Under the pieces are notes generated by a model. The model made no database searches. It saw only the letters and a list, made by a program, of their open reading frames with translations, and was not told where the DNA came from. Source: CAVONV01 sp963697355 (GTDB taxonomy: Bacteria > Acidobacteriota > Vicinamibacteria > Marinacidobacterales > DATDRI01). Taken from it: 64,000 bases of DNA. Positions 1 through 10,681 of this stretch are shown here, piece by piece. The stretch is taken from assembly GCA_963697355.1 (NCBI GenBank), contig CAVONV010000003.1, positions 1 through 64,000 of the forward strand. Direction: 5' to 3'. Position 1 is the first letter of the stretch, and the number at the start of each line of letters is the position of its first letter. The position numbers were made by a program, and so were the translations under genes.

Positions 1-3000
1 CGTAATTCGATGACGGTGGTGAAGGTGGCATCACGCTCAGTAGTCTTATGTCGTCCAATCGTCCGCTTCCACGTATGAGAAAGCCGGTTCACTTCCACTA
101 TGGCCACACCAGGCTGCGCCGCCTCCAGATCCGCCTGGAGATCTCTCGAGAATGTCCGCCACTGACCGTCCGCGACCTCCGACCCGAGACCGTGATGTAC
201 ATATGTGTCGGTTTCTAGACGGTCGGTATCCATCGGTGTGTAACACAGGTAGCGATGCCCTCCGGTCGTCTCCACATCGATGTAGATGATGAAGTACTCC
301 GAATAGGCCATGCTCCACTGCAAAACGAAATGACTCGTGTCCTGCCAGTTGCTGCCATCCTCGTTTCTCAATCGATAGCCGTTCGTTGTAGCCGAACCCG
401 AAAGCTCTATTACCCGGCTCTGACGGTCGCTGTCATACACGTTTTCAATTGTCGCGCCAGGGGGATCGTTGTCGTAGACATCCCAACCGTCCGTGGTCCC
501 GTCCTCCCCATCCTCGTACACCACCGGCGGATTCGTGCCTCCGGCACCTGTTGTGAAGCCCCAGACCGGACTGCTCCGTGTGTGCCCGCTCGTATCTCTC
601 ACCTCGACGTACCACTCGTACTCGGTGTCCGCGGAGCGGTCCGGCCAGGTAATGGAGGCGCTCGATCCGCTTAAAACACCCGTCGTCGTCCCGATGACAG
701 AGAACTCATTCATGGGAAAGTCGAGCGAGAACTCGCTATCGGCGTCGGTTTCGTATTGTTCCAGCCAGGGAGAGTAGGTCTGAACGTAGACCTTGTTGTC
801 CGTGGGGGAAAAGCGCATGATTCGAAGCCAGCCATTGCCGCCATTCGGCCGCTCCTGATAGTCGGCGAGGAGTTGGTAGACCTCGTGCCCGTTCACCGTG
901 TCCGTGCGCGTGTGCTCCGCGTGGACGTGTCCGCAGAAAACGAAGTGAACATTGGGGTTGAGAGCCACCAGGTCGTCCCAGATATACTGGGTGTCGGAGC
1001 AGCTATGCACACTGCGGTTGCCGCCGCCGTCGAGGTAGCCGTGGGTCGTGATGATTCCGACACGATCGGGGTAGCTGTTGAACACGGAATCGGCCCACGC
1101 GATGGCATCCGCCGGCGGGCAGAACTCAAGGTGCACGATGACAAAGTCAATACCCCCCGCCGAGAAGAGCTCAACATTGTTGTCGTTTCTGTCCGGTGGG
1201 TAATTCCCGGCATACCAATCCTCAGGCAGGTACCGCGTATTCGGGAAGTAGACATTGAACAAGGTCGTCGGCTGGTCATGGTTTCCGGGTCCCATTCCGT
1301 AGGGAACCACAGAGTCCAGGACGCTCATCGCTGCATCCGCCCGCTGCCATTCGATGTCCGCCGAGGCGTTCTGAACGATGTCGCCCTCGTGGGTGACGAA
1401 TACGATGTTCAGATCCGCGGCATTGTCGACGATCCATTCGGTCTGGACGGTGTAGATGACGGCGTTGGTCGCCGATTCAGAGTAGTGCTGCGTGTCCGGG
1501 AGAGCAATGATCGTGAAGTCACGTGCGGCCGGGCGCCCGTAGAAAGTGACATCGAGGGTGTCACCGTTCGGATCGCTGACACCGACCTCGAGACTCGGAG
1601 AGGTGGAGGCTCCGGTCAAACCGTCAGCTGGAGCGACGAGGACCGGCTCGTCCGGCGCTTGGGTATCGACGGTGAGGGAAAAATCGTCCGGTGCCAGGCC
1701 CTCCTCAAGGGACGTATTCGTAACGAGGCAGTTCCAGAGGAGCGTCTGCATGTCGGTGAGCGTGACCGTGAAAGTGACGGTATCGGATGTGCCCGAGAGA
1801 GTCTTCGTCTCGATCGGTTCCCAACTCTGGAACTCCACCGTCAGGACCGGCGGATTCGCCGATTCGCTGCTGTCGAAGTCGATGCCGTCCGTTCCGGAAT
1901 CCGTAAGAACGACGCCGTAGTTTGGAGAGCCGGAGCTCCACTCCTGGGCAAAGGGTGTGATATCGACAAGCCGCACTCCCGCGGCCGTGCAATCGCCGTC
2001 GACGGAGACACCGGCGTTGGAGGAGGGGCCGTCGGCACCCGCGGAGCTCCAGGGAACACCAAAAGCGCGCTCGTTCCAACTCACTTCGCTTTCGTTCCAG
2101 CTCTCGGTGAGGCGGTAGATCCTCGAGATGTGACCTGCATTCGTGCAGTTGAGCTCAAGAGTGGCCGATGTGATCGTGGCTCCCGGTGGAACCTGACCCG
2201 GACCGTAACCGAATAGGCCGGTGAATTGAATCAATGCGTGCGCATGCGGGTTCTCGCCGTCGACATTGATACTGAGCGCGCCCGCGGCGTTGGTGTCCGG
2301 TGTATCGGCAGTGATTTGAGCGTCTTCGGTCACGATAGGTCCGCTGAAAACCGCTACTTCGAGAGGGCGTCCGGTGAACAGTGTGGCATCGACAAGACCG
2401 AGGGCATCGGTCGCGGAGCAGGTGAAGTCAACGGTGGTGTCGGTGACCGTGCTGCCGTCGGCCGGGGAGTCAAGGAACACTACTGGCACGGGAGGCGGAG
2501 GAGCAACGGCCAGGAGCTCGAGGTCGAAGCTGGTATCACTGCTCGCAGGGTTCGCCTGATGCAGCTCGACGGCGATCACGTTTGTCCCCTGGTCGAGGAG
2601 GGCAACGTCTATCGTGAACTCGTTGAACTCGCTCTCGGCACCGCCACCGATCGCGGACGAAGCATAGGTGTTGAATTCGATCGTACCCGAAGGCATGTTC
2701 GAGCGGGCAGCTTCGGTACCGTTGATGTAGACGACACAGCCGTCATCGCGCAAGACCCGGAGTGTGAGGCTGCCGATACCGGCAAGGTCAGCCACTTCGA
2801 ACGTCTTTCGGAAGTAGTACGTCGGGATCTTGTTCTCCCCATCCGGCCCAAAGGAGAGAACGGTTACCTCGTCACCATCTCCATAGCCAAACTGCGCAGG
2901 CCCCGACGTCCAGAAGCTGTCGTCATAATTGGGTTGTCGCCAAGTCGTTCCCAGGTCAAAGCCGGTGTCGTCGAAACGCCACACGGCGCCTGATGGAATG

Positions 3001-3101
3001 AGGGTCTGGGCGGTGCCCGGAGAGGTACCCAACCAGAAGAAAATGCTAGCAGCACAGGTGGCAAGACGTACGATACGACGGGTGAGCTTCGGATGACCCA
3101 T
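1..3101 (-). CDS. Secreted calcineurin-like metallophosphoesterase, multidomain (3' end outside window)
   Basis: The reading frame is open from ATG at 3101 to the window edge (1033 codons seen). A strong ribosome site (AGGAGG) precedes the ATG. Residues 1-32 look like a signal peptide. Next come a beta-sandwich region (about 35-190) with WRFDDTG and DDGCVVYING motifs, a DNRLRE-like region (about 230-400), then the phosphoesterase core with DTQHY, GDIVQN, GPGNHD and FCGHVHAEH, matching the metal-binding signatures of the calcineurin-like family. A fibronectin-like linker (EYEWYVEVRDTSG) and one copy of a module of about 170 residues (start EDGEDGTTDGWDVYDN) close the visible part. Substrate cannot be predicted; the protein is probably exported. 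Near 86-88 one extra base, relative to the repeat copies at 3339-4870, shifts the frame, so the C-terminus may be altered. The same module is tandemly repeated in the upstream protease locus. Confidence 0.85.
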   Translation of the reverse strand, partial: MGHPKLTRRIVRLATCAASIFFWLGTSPGTAQTLIPSGAVWRFDDTGFDLGTTWRQPNYDDSFWTSGPAQFGYGDGDEVTVLSFGPDGENKIPTYYFRKTFEVADLAGIGSLTLRVLRDDGCVVYINGTEAARSNMPSGTIEFNTYASSAIGGGAESEFNEFTIDVALLDQGTNVIAVELHQANPASSDTSFDLELLAVAPPPPVPVVFLDSPADGSTVTDTTVDFTCSATDALGLVDATLFTGRPLEVAVFSGPIVTEDAQITADTPDTNAAGALSINVDGENPHAHALIQFTGLFGYGPGQVPPGATITSATLELNCTNAGHISRIYRLTESWNESEVSWNERAFGVPWSSAGADGPSSNAGVSVDGDCTAAGVRLVDITPFAQEWSSGSPNYGVVLTDSGTDGIDFDSSESANPPVLTVEFQSWEPIETKTLSGTSDTVTFTVTLTDMQTLLWNCLVTNTSLEEGLAPDDFSLTVDTQAPDEPVLVAPADGLTGASTSPSLEVGVSDPNGDTLDVTFYGRPAARDFTIIALPDTQHYSESATNAVIYTVQTEWIVDNAADLNIVFVTHEGDIVQNASADIEWQRADAAMSVLDSVVPYGMGPGNHDQPTTLFNVYFPNTRYLPEDWYAGNYPPDRNDNNVELFSAGGIDFVIVHLEFCPPADAIAWADSVFNSYPDRVGIITTHGYLDGGGNRSVHSCSDTQYIWDDLVALNPNVHFVFCGHVHAEHTRTDTVNGHEVYQLLADYQERPNGGNGWLRIMRFSPTDNKVYVQTYSPWLEQYETDADSEFSLDFPMNEFSVIGTTTGVLSGSSASITWPDRSADTEYEWYVEVRDTSGHTRSSPVWGFTTGAGGTNPPVVYEDGEDGTTDGWDVYDNDPPGATIENVYDSDRQSRVIELSGSATTNGYRLRNEDGSNWQDTSHFVLQWSMAYSEYFIIYIDVETTGGHRYLCYTPMDTDRLETDTYVHHGLGSEVADGQWRTFSRDLQADLEAAQPGVAIVEVNRLSHTWKRTIGRHKTTERDATFTTVIEL

Positions 3102-3338
3102 GGCTCCTCCTTGCTCATTGGGTCGGGGCATGAATGACTTGGCGCGGCGGTGTCTCCTTCCCTTGGCCCACGAGGACCGCCTTTTCCAAACGGAGGGCTA
3201 CTCACCGCCTTTCCTTATTACCACACCCTTTGATGGTAGCTCCAGTCGAGTAGCCCAGACGCACCTGATCATGTTGGTTCGCCTTGTCAAGGGTTTCGCC
3301 CACTCCTTATGTGTTCTTTGAACGCGTTGTTTTGGGAG

Positions 3339-6300
3339 CTACTCTCTCAAGAGTCGGATGTCATCCACCCTGCCGCTTCCACGAATGAGAAAGCCGTTCA
3401 CTTCCAGATATGGCTCAGACCAGGCTGCGCCTCCTCCAGATCCGCTTGCAGATCTCTCGAGAACGTCCGCCACTGACCGTCCACGACATCGGACCCGAGA
3501 CCGTGATGTACGTATGTCGCCAGTTCCAAGACCGTCGGTATTCGTCGGTGTGTAAGTACAGATAACGATGCCCTCCGGTCGTCTCCACATCGATGTAGAT
3601 AATGAAATACTCGGAATAGGCCATGCTCCACTCGCATGACGAAATGGTTGTCGTTCCGCCATTTGCTCCCATCGTCATTTCTCAATCGATAGCCGTTGTT
3701 GTGCCCGAACCCGTTAGCTCGATGACCCGGCTTTGACGGCGCATGTCATACACGTTTTCAATGGTCGCGCCGGCAGGGATCGCTATCGTAGACATCCCAA
3801 CCGGCCGTCGTTCCGTCCTCCGCATCTTCGTAATTCGAGACGTGTGAAGGTGGCATGACGCTCAGTAGCCTGATGTCATCCACTCTTCCGCTTCCGCGTA
3901 TGAGAAAACCGTTGACTTCCAGAATGGTCACACCAGGCTGCGCCTCCTCCAGATCCGCTTGCAGATCTCGATAGAACGTCTGCCACTGACCGTCCATCGA
4001 CATCCAGACCCGAGACCGTGATGGACATATACGTCGCTGTTCCAAGACCGTCGATATCTGCTCGGCGTGTAATACAGATACCGATGCCCTCCGGTTGTCT
4101 CCACATCGATGTAGATCATGAAGTACTCGGAATAGGCCATGCTCCACTGCGATAACGAAATGACTCGTGTCACGCCATTGCTTCCATCCTCATTTCTCAA
4201 TCGATAGCCGTTGTCGTGCCCGAACCCGAAAGCTCTATGACCTGGCTTTGACGCGCGGTGTCATACACATTTGCAATGGTCGCGCCGGCAGGAGTCGTTA
4301 TCGTAGACATCCCAGCCGGCCGTGGTCCCGTCCTCCGCATCCTCGTAATTCGATGACGGTGGCGAAGGTGGCATGACGCTCAGTAGCCTTATGTCATCCA
4401 CTCTCCCGCTTCCGCGTATGAGAAAGCCGTTGACTTCCAAAATGGTCACACCAGGCTGCGCCTCCTCCAGATCCGCTTGCAGATCTCTATGAGAACGTCC
4501 GCCACTGACCATCCACGACATCCGACCCGAGACCGTGATGTACATATGTCGCCAGTTCCAAGACCGTCGGAATCTCGTCGGCATGTAGCTACAGATAACG
4601 ATGCCCTCCGTCGTCTCCACATCGATGTAGATCATGAAATACTCCGGAATAGGCCATGCTCCACTGCGATAACGAAATGACTCGTGTTCTGCCAGTTGCT
4701 TCCATCCTCATTTCTCAGTCGATAGCCGTTGTTGTGCCCGAACCCGATAGCACTATGACCTGGCTTTGACGGGCGCTGTCGTACACGTTTTCAATGGTCG
4801 CACCGGTAGGATTGTTGTCGTAGACATCCCAACCATCCGTCGTCCCGTCCTCCGCATCCTCGTAGATCTGACTTGCTAGCAGTGTATTCGTAGTCCACGT
4901 ACTGCCAGAGTCCCGAAGCGCGGTACCAGAGCCTGACGTAAACCGTGCTTCCGTGCTCTGGTATACCGTCAGCCGTGACGGAAAGGCTGGTACCCAGCGA
5001 GCCGCTGTCGAAGTAGTCATTTCCTCCTGGCGTGGAGCCCACATCGAGCCACCACTCGGTCACCTGCGCTTCGCCGGGGGTCCATTCGAAGTCAACGGAA
5101 CTGCCCGAGAAAACCGAACCCGGTGTTGGACTCGTTATCGCGGGTGGTGACGAGGTGGTGCAGGTTTCAATCGAGACGTCATCTACCAGGATATTTGTAT
5201 AGCCCCATCAATCCAACGGTCTTCGCCTCGATTCGGAGTAAATGGGATCCCCCGTCTGCGAAGGAGGACAGGTCCACTTGAACGAGCTCGTAGCCGTGGC
5301 CGAATGTGCCCGTATAGAAGATTTCGACACCGTCCATCAGGACTCGGAAGAAATCTTCTCCAGAACTGCCGTACGTCATGAACCGAAGATAGAAGCTCAG
5401 TGGCGGGGAGCCTTCTTCAATGGTTACGTACTGTTCGACTGCGGCAAAATCCTCTTCGTAAACTTGTTGGCCAAACCATAGGAACCAGTCGCCCGTGCGA
5501 GCGTCATCCAACAATCCACACTCGGCTTAACTGCATATGGGCGAATGTACACTACCGGGGATTTCGTTCCAGGAGCTGCTGGGCGTTCCACCTTCGAAGC
5601 TTCCGTCTTGCACCGCATTGAAGCAGACAATGGACCCGCTGGTGAATGTCCAGGTTGGACCTTGGGTCTCGAGACCCTGGTCATCGCGAGCGACGACGCG
5701 CCAATGATAGACATCGACACTAAGATGGCCGGGATCAAACACCGTTGCCGATTGGTTCTGGGAAACGAGCGGTGGATCCGTCGACGATCCGAAGTAGACG
5801 TCGTATGTGAGAACGTCTCCAGGGTCCGGATCTCCTGCTGTCCAGGAGAGAATGGGGTCAGAAGAAATACCCGTTGCGTTATCCGGAGGCAATGGATTCG
5901 ATGGAGCGAAGGGCGGGTAATTGTCGACGATGCTAAAGGTCCAGGTTGGACTTTGGGTCACGAAGCCTTGCTCGTCACGAGCGACGACGCGCCAATAATA
6001 GACACCGGTAGCAAGATGGCCGGGATTGAACACGGTGGTCGATTGGTTCTCGGAAACGAGCGGTGGATCGGTGGTCGTTCCGAAATAGACATCGTAGGTG
6101 ACGGTATCTCCAGTGTCGGGGTCGCCACCGGTCCACGAGAGAACGGGGTCGAGAGATTCAATCGTGGCGTTATCCGGAGGTAACGGGTTCGATGGAGCGT
6201 AAGGTGGAGAATTGTCTCCGACGACCGCGACCGCACCTTGAAGATCGAGACGGGGAAAGCTCGAGCCTGGGATCCGCAGATCTTGGATGGGAACGCCTGA

Positions 6301-7596
6301 CGACGTCATACTGGACTCTACGGATTCCGGAGTGAGAGCCGGATTGACCCCCATTAAAACAGCCACGGCGCCGGCCACGTGGGGAGTGGCTTGCGACGTG
6401 CCGCTCATGCTCACTCCAGCAGCCTGGATGACAGACCCTGGTGCCAAGATAGTGAGGAAATCGGCCGCGTTGGAAAAGCAGGTGACCTGATCCGCGGCGG
6501 TCGTGGAATCGGTGCAAAGGCCCGTCCACACCATCTCGCCAAGGTCCGCGTCATAGACGGCGCCGACACGTACCGCTCCCGGAGTGCAGGCTGGGGTACC
6601 CATTCCGTTCGTTCGCGCGCCGTTTCCCGAAGCAACGACGGGAACGATGCCGGCTTGGCGTGCGTTCGCGAAAGCTGTCGTGTAGGGGCTCGCAGGACAA
6701 ATGGAACTGTAGGTAACACTGCTGGAAAGGCTGAAGTTCATGCTGACAATGTTGTAGGTCGCCTGGTTGTCGATAGACCAGTTAATCGCGGCGATGATGT
6801 CGCTGGAATAGGCTGATTGTCCGACAAAGACGTCCAGGGCGGCGATCCCGGCATCCGGCGCAACGCCCAAGACGGTGCCGGCGACATTGGTGCCGTGGAG
6901 TATAGGGTCATCGAGCATGCCGTCGTTGGCGGCGAAATCTTGGGCATAGACCACGCTACATCCGGGCTCTCCCGGTGCCGAACAGGATCCAAAGGCCGCT
7001 CTTGTATAGTCCACGCCTGTATCCATGACGGCCACCGTCGTGCCGGCGCCGGTATACCCCGCTGCGGCCACTTGAGGTTGGTTGATGAGCGGCAAGCTTT
7101 GAGCGAGCGCGCGGTACATGATTTCGTCTTCGTAGACGGCGAGAATCTCGGGCCGTGATGCTAACTCCATGAGGGCATCGTTCGAGTGGACCTTTACGAA
7201 GCTCATCGGCAGATGGCTGTACTCGCGAAGCACTGAGGTTCCACCGGTCGCGAGCGATCCCAAAACGGCTTGCTTGAGATCGCTGAAACGCGTGGATTTG
7301 AAATCCAACACCCCCTGATCGTTCGTCAGCATTCTGGCGGAACGTCTCATTGTGGCGGCCTGTTGCTCGATCGCTCCGTCATCAAACACGATGATGACGT
7401 CTTGTTCTTCGCCGGAGGCGAGAGCGGAGAGGACGGGGCCAGGGATCTTGTCTTCGGGTCGGGGTCGCTCGCGCACTTGTGCTTGGCTCATCGTCGAAGC
7501 GATGCCGAGTGCAGCGATAGCCACCAAGATGACCACTCGGGCCGTCGGGCAAGACCGTCTCATCAACTCAACTTGGAATAGGCGTTGGAAAAGCAT
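3339..7596 (-). pseudogene. Subtilisin-like (S8) secreted protease, broken, with decayed C-terminal repeats
   Basis: The intact 5' part (7596 to 5527, 689 aa) starts at ATG 7596 after AGGTGG. It has a signal peptide (about 1-40), an I9-like propeptide, and an S8 catalytic domain with Asp192 (VAVMDTGVD), His234 (HGTNVAG), Asn325 (ASGNGA) and Ser401 (SGTSQATPHVAG). Two fibronectin-like repeats follow, both beginning PSNPLPPDNAT. A TAA at 5527-5529 then interrupts the frame, but the same frame continues as a beta-sandwich segment (AECGLLDDARTGDWFLWFG) to about 5200. There a shift leads to NILVDDVSIETC, then an FN3-like segment, and near 4870 another shift enters three tandem copies of the EDAEDGTTDGWDVYDN module with many further shifts, ending at TAG 3341-3339. 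The catalytic portion could still be made and secreted. Either a decaying gene or a badly resolved repeat; the catalytic domain itself is certain. Confidence 0.85.
3340..4870 (-). repeat. Three tandem ~515-bp modules (decayed coding repeats)
   Basis: Anchors recur on the plus strand at about 3355, 3872 and 4390 (ATGTCATCCACYCT then CCGCTTCC), and TCATACACRTTT at about 3748, 4261 and 4778, giving a 513-520 bp period. Read on the minus strand each unit encodes EDAEDGTTxGWDVYDN, then VYDSxRQS, a WSMAYSEYF region, HHGLGS, QADLEEAQPGV and EVNGFLIRGSGRVDDIRLL. Each copy contains several one- or two-base shifts, so no copy is fully open. A fourth, nearly open copy lies at about 1-545 in the neighbouring phosphoesterase gene. 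Confidence 0.85.
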
Positions 7597-8143
7597 GTTT
7601 CCACCTCGTCGTTCTCTAACAACTAGAGACTACGGCCAAAGAAACGCTAGGAATGGTTGGGGATTTCCGCCGTTGAAATTCTACAACCATTTCGATACCC
7701 AATAAAGGAGAAACGAACTGCACAACGGTTTCTGCGTCGTTTGCTAATTGATAACTGCCCCCGGGGCAGGCCAAGGGCACGGGCAGGGGCAAGGGGCATC
7801 CGCACCAAGCCAATTCCTGATATGACGGATGTCCCAGCCGTGCGGATGCTAATTAATAAGGATACTCCTTTGCCCCGAAAGGGGTGTGAGATGCACTGGC
7901 CGGTTTTTCCTACGGGGAATCGTGGGTGAAAGCCTACAGGTGGGAGTGGGTAGCAAAGCCAGTTACCAGTTATCGGTGAACAGTGACCAGTTGCAGAGAA
8001 TCAGAGATCAAAAGGCGGTGGGCAGTTGACAAGAGGTCCAGCAGAGTGACGAGTGAGAAGTAGCTTGTTGCAGACAGGGTCAGAAGTCAGACGCGCAAGA
8101 GAACACAGAAAGGACGAGTGCCGTTCTAGGGTGGTCGATAGTC
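7597..8143. other. Intergenic region, no gene seen
   Basis: About 550 bases between two minus-strand genes. No open frame has recognisable content. I see G-rich low-complexity sequence near 7755-7800 and a small hairpin CCCCGAAAGGGG near 7873. Promoter elements for the protease gene should lie in the first 150 bases, but no clear -35/-10 pair stands out. Confidence 0.5.
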
Positions 8144-9250
8144 TTATTGGACGACGGCGATGGGGCTGGCTTCTTCTTCGTTGGTCGACCTGAGTAAAAA
8201 GTACAAAGCCGTGGCACCTGCCGCAGCACCCAGGATGATGACGAGACCCTTGGTACCGAGTCCTCCTCCCGCCGCAGCCGCCGTCCCGGCCACCGCATAG
8301 CTGACGGTGCCCGTGGAGCTAATGTAGCTTCCGATCCCAGCGGAGAGAAAGCCTGGCGGCACACTCGCCGCGCCGGGAACGGTCGCACCAACGGCAATGC
8401 TCGGGTCAGCACCCATGTAGTAGGCCGCCGCGGGATAACGCCGCTTGCAGGTACCAGAGTCCATCACGTCGACGGTGTACTCCGGACTTCGAACCGGGTT
8501 GTATTCTTTGTCCACACCTTCGATGTAATAGACGAGCTGGTTCGTTGTCTGACTGGGTTTGGGTAGAGTGGCCTGGTATCCGGTCCCGGTGGCCACGAGA
8601 TCGACGTAGTAGAAATCGGGATACTGAATGGCCCGGAAGTACACCCTGCCGCTCTGAACGAGCTGGGTGGGCTGGAGCTCTGCAGAGACTTGCGGGAAAT
8701 AGTCGTTGACGATGCAATCGAGCGCATCGTGCATGATGGCTAGTTCCTCAGTTCCCTGTACGATTTCCTCGGCTGCCAGATCCTCTGGAGTTCGGAAGTA
8801 TCGGTGGGGCCCGAGAGAGACGACTTGGGTTTCCGCGTACAAACCGCTGGAACACTCGGATTGGAGAAGGGCGGTCTGGGACTTTGCGTCTAGCTCGAAG
8901 CAGCCTTCTAGGAGAAAGCTCATGGCGGCTCGGACATCAAAATGTCCTTTTACGGGGTAGGTTTTGCCTTCGTAATCGAGAGACAAAGCGTAGATGCCGG
9001 CATCGACGTTCGGGATGACATAGGATCCAAGCGCATTCGTTTCGCTACCATAGCGCTTGTTGGCTGTTATAAGCAGGGCATTTACAGCCACTCCGGCCAA
9101 TGGCATCTTGGCCTCTTTGTCGTAGACACGCCCAGCGATCCGGCCGGTTACGGTGCTCGTTTGAGATAGCACGAGGCCCGGAGTCGGACCGAGGAACATG
9201 ACCGCCATGCAGACAAACACAAGCAGCTGCCGCAAACTGCTATAAACCAT
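8144..9250 (-). CDS. Exported carboxypeptidase-regulatory-like domain protein with C-terminal membrane segment
   Basis: A 368-aa protein from ATG 9250. Residues 1-30 form a signal peptide (LLVFVCMAVMFLGP). Residues about 35-105 resemble the carboxypeptidase regulatory-like/CNA-B fold (GRIAGRVYDKEAKMPLAGV, GSYVIPNVDAGIYALSL), a beta-sandwich common in surface proteins of Acidobacteriota and Bacteroidota. A middle part (about 180-290) has a second beta-rich region (VYFRAIQYPDFYYVDL, LVYYIEGVDKEYNPV). Near the C-terminus a Gly/Ala-rich segment leads to a hydrophobic stretch (about 333-355, LVIILGAAAGATALYFLL) followed by a charged tail, fitting a membrane anchor. Enzymatic residues are not apparent, so a structural or ligand-binding envelope role is more likely. 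It stands alone, about 550 bases from the next gene. Confidence 0.7.
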   Translation of the reverse strand: MVYSSLRQLLVFVCMAVMFLGPTPGLVLSQTSTVTGRIAGRVYDKEAKMPLAGVAVNALLITANKRYGSETNALGSYVIPNVDAGIYALSLDYEGKTYPVKGHFDVRAAMSFLLEGCFELDAKSQTALLQSECSSGLYAETQVVSLGPHRYFRTPEDLAAEEIVQGTEELAIMHDALDCIVNDYFPQVSAELQPTQLVQSGRVYFRAIQYPDFYYVDLVATGTGYQATLPKPSQTTNQLVYYIEGVDKEYNPVRSPEYTVDVMDSGTCKRRYPAAAYYMGADPSIAVGATVPGAASVPPGFLSAGIGSYISSTGTVSYAVAGTAAAAGGGLGTKGLVIILGAAAGATALYFLLRSTNEEEASPIAVVQ

Positions 9251-9404
9251 CTTAGCTCTCCCAGGGTAAACTCTACCTAACTATATATCTTACACCCCGT
9301 TGGGTGGTAGGTCAATCATGGGCTTCGGAGCATTTGGGGCGCCCTAGGCAATCTCCACCTTTCTTTCTGTGGTGAATGGTCCAGTGCAAAAGCATGATTT
9401 CGAG
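9251..9404. other. Upstream region of the 8144-9250 gene
   Basis: About 150 bases leading into the repeat patch. It includes an A/T-rich stretch near 9270-9300 (CTAACTATATATCTTAC) that would suit a minus-strand promoter, but no convincing pair of hexamers. Confidence 0.3.
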
Positions 9405-9750
9405 GGGTCGTCGGCCAGTCGAGCCCGCCTTCGCTGAAGCTTCCGCCTCCGTCGGTGGTGCCGATTCGGTGCCACCCACTTCGGCGAGACTCGCCGGAGC
9501 GGCCGCGCGTAGGCGGTCGGTGGGTCCGCCGAAGCCTCGCGCGTAGGCGGACAGTCAAGCGATCCGGTCGGGCAGTCGGGCCCGCCTTCGCTAAAGCTAC
9601 GGCGAGGGCTCGCCGGAGCCGTTGGCCGGAAGACTAAGTCCAACGGCGGAGGCGGCCAGTCAAGCAGTCAGCAGTCCGGTCGGGCACGCGAGAACCGTTG
9701 GCCCGAAACCTGTGCCCCAACGGCAGGGGCGGCCAGTCAGGCGATCAAGC
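9405..9750. repeat. Intergenic palindromic repeat patch with 76-bp tandem unit
   Basis: Several short repeats cluster here. CCGTTGG...CCAACGG hairpins occur at 9619-9646 and 9695-9723, each followed by GGCGGCCAGTCA, so the unit repeats with a 76-base period. GCGCGTAGGCGG occurs at 9505-9516 and 9539-9550. CCCGCCTTCGCT followed by AAGCT occurs near 9424 and 9581, the second facing GGCGAGGG as a stem. No gene is encoded. The pattern resembles a REP- or MITE-like intergenic element. Confidence 0.65.
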
Positions 9751-9876
9751 CGGCGGGCTCTGGCATCTTGCCCCGATATACTCGGGCGTGCTACGCTCAG
9801 CGCCGGTTCTCGAGGCGACTACCGACGCCAAGTCTTTCGACAATCTCAAACTTCAACCACTTCCACGGAGGTGCAC

Positions 9877-10569
9877 ATGCTGAGGCACAAGTCATTGATG
9901 CTTCCATCCGCTCTTGCCATCCTCGTCGTCTGCGGTGGACTCGTCGCCTGCGGAGGGCCGGATCAAAAAGCGCTCGACACCTACCTCAAGGCGGTCAAGA
10001 GCAAAGACAAGATGGCCATGGCGGCCGTCGCGGCAGTGGACTTCCCCGAGACGGTCCAGTCCTGGCAGGTGGTCGAGATGGGCCCTGAGACCGTCGAGCC
10101 TTACCCACTCAAGGGCATGTCGCGCACGTTGAAAGAGGCCGAGATGGATCTCAAATATATCGCCGAGAAAGACTATCTCTTCCTCTCCGACAACCAACAC
10201 CACTACAAGCGCTACAAGGCCCAGCTCGAAAAGGACCCCGATACCGAGTTCACGGGAGAGCTCGCCGAATTTCACGAGGAGTATACGGACATTCGATCCA
10301 AGGGCGCGGAGTTCGAAAAAGCGGTAGAAACCGCCCGGCGAGCCTACGAAAGAGAAAAGCTGGCCGCGGGGATCTCTCTTATGGGCGGTACGGCAACACC
10401 TGCGTTGGATGGAGATGTCGCCGTCAGGGTGGCGCGCGTGAACGTCACGACCTCGGCAGGAGAAAAGCCTTATCGGATCACGTTGAAGAACTACAACCTG
10501 GTCAACCCCGAGACTCAAGCCAAGATGCGGTCGCGATGGATTGTGACGAGTGTCGAAGAGGGTTCGTGA
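9877..10569 (+). CDS. Putative lipoprotein of unknown function
   Basis: A 230-aa protein. ATG 9877 is chosen because GGAGG lies seven bases upstream and a lipoprotein signal follows at once (SALAILVVCGGLVAC, lipobox LVAC), whereas the longer frame begins inside the repeat patch. The mature protein is hydrophilic and rich in charged residues, with probable helices (KALDTYLKAVKSKDKMAMA, EKAVETARRAYEREKLAAG) and a C-terminal beta-rich part (VRVARVNVTTSAGEKPYRIT). It starts like NTF2/SnoaL-type small domains, but I cannot assign a family. Presumably tethered to a membrane; no partner gene is evident. Confidence 0.7.
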   Translation: MLRHKSLMLPSALAILVVCGGLVACGGPDQKALDTYLKAVKSKDKMAMAAVAAVDFPETVQSWQVVEMGPETVEPYPLKGMSRTLKEAEMDLKYIAEKDYLFLSDNQHHYKRYKAQLEKDPDTEFTGELAEFHEEYTDIRSKGAEFEKAVETARRAYEREKLAAGISLMGGTATPALDGDVAVRVARVNVTTSAGEKPYRITLKNYNLVNPETQAKMRSRWIVTSVEEGS

Positions 10570-10681
10570 TTTATTGGTACGAGAAAGTAGAAAGTAGGAA
10601 GGAGGAAGGAGGAAACTAGCCGGTGGTGCAATATGCCAAGCTGGGCCCAATGGGTATAGCGGCATATCCTGGAGAGCAGTG

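Noticed and set aside
756..2216. Long plus-strand open frame (486 codons) opposite the metallophosphoesterase
   Set aside because: Arg/Val-rich with no domain; it is the antisense shadow of a high-G+C gene whose minus frame has clear motifs.
3340..4870. Tandem repeats considered as CRISPR or satellite DNA
   Set aside because: Units are about 515 bp and decode to a protein module; spacing and content do not fit CRISPR.
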